Origin: Bradyrhizobium huanghuaihaiense
GTDB taxonomy: Bacteria; Pseudomonadota; Alphaproteobacteria; Rhizobiales; Xanthobacteraceae
Assembly: GCF_007830635.1 (NCBI RefSeq)
Contig: NZ_VLLA01000023.1
Location: 62,001-126,000 of the forward strand
Direction of reading: 5' to 3'
DNA length: 64,000 bases
Below the pieces are notes generated by a model. It made no database searches. It was not told the DNA's origin and worked only from the letters and a program-made list of their open reading frames with translations. Below are positions 61,620 through 64,000 of the stretch, piece after piece (positions within the stretch are counted from its first letter, which is position 1; the number at the start of each line of letters is the position of its first letter). A program made the position numbers and the translations under genes.

Positions 61620-63353
61620 ATGTTGAGCCTCGTTCGGAATTTGCGGATCGGGACCAAGCTGGCGATCGCGTCGACGCTCGGCATCCTCCTGGTCCTTTGC
61701 ATCATCGCAAGTCAGCTCGTCGGCAACGGCAATGTGCGAAATTCCAACAAGGCCGCGGTCGCGCAGCTCGAGCTGGCTCGCGAGGCGGTGGAAGCCAAGC
61801 TTGCGGCGCGCAGCATGCAGCTCGCCGTCCGCGATATCCGGCTCGCCAGCAAAGCGGCCGAGCTGCAGAAGGCCGGCGATGCTCTGGTCGACCGATCAAA
61901 ATCGCTGAACGACATCGCCGATTCAATGCTCAAGCTGTCTCACTCCGAGGAGAACGGCGCGCGGATCCAGAAGCTGAAAAGCCTGTCTGCGGGCTATCTC
62001 AAGGGCGCGCAGCAGAACGCCGCCATTCGCGGCGAGGCGATTGCCCTCGCGGCGACGGACGCCGCCGGCGCTGCCAAGCTCTCCGAGGAAGGTGTGCGCC
62101 TGGCGCGCGAGGTGACGCTGCCGATTGCCGCCCAGCTCGACACGATCACGAGCGAGATTGCGGATCTTGCCAGGCACAAGAGCGAGGAAGAACTTGCCGC
62201 CGCGGCGCAGGAGATGTCCGCAAGCGAACGTCTCGGCATCGCGGTCGGCGTCTGCACGATGCTCATACTCATCGGCTCCTGGCTGATGTCGTTCTTCACC
62301 ATCGCGCGGCCGATCCGCGCGCTGACTGTTGCGATGGACAAGCTCGCCGGCGGCGACTTCTCCGTGGTGCTGCCCGGGCTCGGCCGCAGGGACGAGGTCG
62401 GCGGCGTCGCCGCGGCCGTCGAGAAGTTCAAGGTCGTGTCGGAGCAGAAGGCGCGCGAGGAATCCGAGGCGAAGGTCAGGCAGGACCAGGCCGCAGCCGC
62501 GCAGCGCAAGGCAGAGATGCACAAGCTCGCCGACGGTTTCGAGGCCGCGATCGGCGAGATCGTTGATACGGTGTCATCGGCTGCGACCGAGCTGGAAGCT
62601 TCGGCATCGACGCTCACCTCGACCGCGGAACGCGGCCAGCAGCTCACCACAATGGTTGCCGCGGCTTCCGAGGAGGCGTCCACCAACGTGCAGTCGGTGG
62701 CTTCGGCCACGGAAGAATTGTCGTCGTCGATCACCGAGATCAGCCGACAGGTGCAGGAATCTGCACGCGTGGCCAACGAGGCGGTGGACCAGGCGCGCAC
62801 CACGACCGAGCGCGTCAGCGAACTGTCCAAGGCGGCGACGCGCATCGGCGATGTCGTCGAGCTGATCAACACCATCGCAGGCCAGACCAATTTGCTGGCG
62901 CTCAATGCGACGATCGAGGCGGCGCGCGCCGGCGAGGCCGGTAAGGGCTTTGCGGTGGTCGCATCGGAGGTGAAGGCGCTCGCAGAGCAGACCGCGAAGG
63001 CAACCGGCGAGATCGGTCATCAGATTGCAAGCATCCAGACCGCGACCGAGCATTCGGTCGGCGCCATCAGGGACATCAGCGACACCATCGAAAAGCTGTC
63101 GGAGATCTCCTCGACGATCGCGGCCGCGGTGGAAGAGCAGGGCGCGGCAACGCAGGAAATTTCCCGCAATGTGCAGCAGGCGGCGGAGGGCACCCATCAG
63201 GTGTCGTCCAACATCACCGACGTGCAGCGCGGCGCGACCGAGACCGGCTCGGCATCCTCCCAGGTGCTGGCGGCGGCGCAGTCGCTCTCCGGCGACAGCA
63301 ACCGTCTCAAGCTCGAGGTCGGGAAATTTCTCGGGACGGTGCGGGCCGCCTGA
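61620..63353 (+). CDS. Methyl-accepting chemotaxis protein 4 (short helical sensor domain)
   Basis: This encodes 577 residues from the ATG at 61620, with GAGGAAA upstream. The layout is membrane helix 12-31, sensor 32-204, membrane helix 205-228, HAMP and signalling hairpin. It is clearly a paralogue of chemoreceptor 3: the signalling domains differ at only scattered positions, such as ASEAVGQAR against ANEAVDQAR. The sensors differ more. It ends GTVRAA. Different ligands with a common output are likely. Confidence 0.95.
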   Translation: MLSLVRNLRIGTKLAIASTLGILLVLCIIASQLVGNGNVRNSNKAAVAQLELAREAVEAKLAARSMQLAVRDIRLASKAAELQKAGDALVDRSKSLNDIADSMLKLSHSEENGARIQKLKSLSAGYLKGAQQNAAIRGEAIALAATDAAGAAKLSEEGVRLAREVTLPIAAQLDTITSEIADLARHKSEEELAAAAQEMSASERLGIAVGVCTMLILIGSWLMSFFTIARPIRALTVAMDKLAGGDFSVVLPGLGRRDEVGGVAAAVEKFKVVSEQKAREESEAKVRQDQAAAAQRKAEMHKLADGFEAAIGEIVDTVSSAATELEASASTLTSTAERGQQLTTMVAAASEEASTNVQSVASATEELSSSITEISRQVQESARVANEAVDQARTTTERVSELSKAATRIGDVVELINTIAGQTNLLALNATIEAARAGEAGKGFAVVASEVKALAEQTAKATGEIGHQIASIQTATEHSVGAIRDISDTIEKLSEISSTIAAAVEEQGAATQEISRNVQQAAEGTHQVSSNITDVQRGATETGSASSQVLAAAQSLSGDSNRLKLEVGKFLGTVRAA

Positions 63354-63551
63354 GGGCGGCGTCCAAGCAGAAACAGGCTACAACCGCCGCGCGTGGCAGC
63401 GCGGCTGCTTGCGCGTACGCATGCTGCGGCGCCACGACGAATGCGGCGCAGGGTTAACTTTCCGGAAAAGCGACGCAGTCATGATGCCCGCGATTTTCCG
63501 GGGCTGAGTCGCCCTGCCCGTATTGCGTCCCGAGCGTATTGGAGCACATTG

Positions 63552-64000
63552 ATGAGCGGCCTCTCCATCCGCCTGACCCACAAGGTCATGGCGATCGGAC
63601 TATTCGGTCTTGTCGGACTTGCCGCCTTCGGCGCGATCTACGAGATCGGCAGCCTCTCCCAGGATGCCTCCCGCGCCGTCGCGAGCCGCGCCCGCGCGAT
63701 CGCCGACCTCGACAAGCAGCTCTCGATCGACATGCTCGAGGCCCGTCGTAACGAGAAGAATTTCCAGCAGCTCCGCACCGAGAGCTACGCCAAGGCGCAT
63801 GCCGAGCTGGTCGGGCCGATCAACCGCGATTTCGACGAGGTGGAGCGGCTGATGGCGGCCGCCGGCATGGGCGCACTGTCCGAGAAGATGAAACAGGCCC
63901 AGGACGGCTTCAAGCGTTACGCGTCCGACTTCGCCGCACTGGTGGCAGCCGAGACCAGGCTCGGGCTGAACGAGACGCTCGGCCTGTCCGGCTCGCTTCG
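63552..64000 (+). CDS. Methyl-accepting chemotaxis protein 5, N-terminal part (cut by window edge)
   Basis: About 149 residues are visible from the ATG at 63552 (MSGLSIRLTHKVMAIGLFGL). A membrane helix is at about 13-32, and the rest is a helical periplasmic segment with LEARRNEKNFQQLRTESY, which resembles HBM-type sensors. The HAMP and signalling domains are outside the window, so the family call rests on the pattern and the neighbouring chemoreceptors. Confidence 0.8.
   Translation, partial: MSGLSIRLTHKVMAIGLFGLVGLAAFGAIYEIGSLSQDASRAVASRARAIADLDKQLSIDMLEARRNEKNFQQLRTESYAKAHAELVGPINRDFDEVERLMAAAGMGALSEKMKQAQDGFKRYASDFAALVAAETRLGLNETLGLSGSL

Overview
This window is a gene-dense, GC-rich stretch of an alphaproteobacterial chromosome, most probably from Bradyrhizobium or a close Nitrobacteraceae relative. 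The evidence is the gene content and protein flavour: a CcrM-type GANTC methylase, a DUF721-mutY pair, tandem chemoreceptors of the Bradyrhizobium type, DUF1236, DUF6894 and DUF1127 proteins, and many copies of rhizobial palindromic intergenic repeats. No tRNA, rRNA, insertion sequence, prophage or CRISPR array was seen. Almost everything is core chromosome.

Layout. 1-8.7 kb: the 5' part of smc, a DsbA-like oxidoreductase, a DUF721 protein, mutY, a thioesterase, an FAD monooxygenase, a glutathione transferase, and a divergent LysR regulator/SnoaL pair. 9.1-13.4 kb: a tandem pair of 669-residue chemoreceptors, each with its own duplicated promoter element and its own 26-bp palindromic terminator. 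13.5-21 kb: a second glutathione transferase, ccrM with a Caulobacter-like control region (CtrA-type box plus GANTC sites), a zinc metallopeptidase, moaB, a MarR-GNAT fusion behind a strong palindromic operator, a glycosyltransferase-like protein and an RMD1-family protein. 21.2-35 kb: a phosphoketolase-acetate kinase operon, a radical SAM protein behind a GTTC-N7-GTTC SOS-type box, rnhB, a membrane glycosyltransferase, a uracil-DNA glycosylase lacking two of the usual Fe-S cysteines, ETF-quinone oxidoreductase, a TPR lipoprotein-like or secreted protein, and ispE. 35-46 kb: an alpha/beta hydrolase-LysE operon, an HxlR regulator-ketosynthase operon, a polyprenyl synthase, a DUF2007-methyltransferase pair, an unlisted 32-residue membrane peptide, an S49 peptidase and glyQS. 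46-58 kb: DUF1236 and DUF3096 proteins, pyruvate phosphate dikinase with a histone-like tail, a SleB-type hydrolase, the nadABC operon with paired operator-like sites, an MFS transporter and an AcuI-type reductase. 58.4-64 kb: a secreted protein, a DUF6894 protein, a second tandem chemoreceptor pair and the start of a fifth chemoreceptor.

How the parts work together. Several units are self-contained. xfp-ackA converts sugar phosphates to acetyl phosphate and then acetate plus ATP. nadA-nadB-nadC is the full aspartate-to-nicotinate mononucleotide route. smc, ccrM, mutY, udg, rnhB and the SOS-linked radical SAM gene form a genome-maintenance theme, although they are not one operon. The five chemoreceptors at two sites have very similar signalling domains and different sensor domains. 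Eight of the ten convergent gene junctions carry a dispersed palindromic repeat, which suggests these repeats serve as bidirectional terminators or mRNA ends.

The most useful leads are the SOS box and possible leaderless start of the radical SAM gene, the CtrA/GANTC region of ccrM, the three autoregulation-type operators (MarR-GNAT, HxlR, nad), and the small membrane peptide at 41.1 kb.
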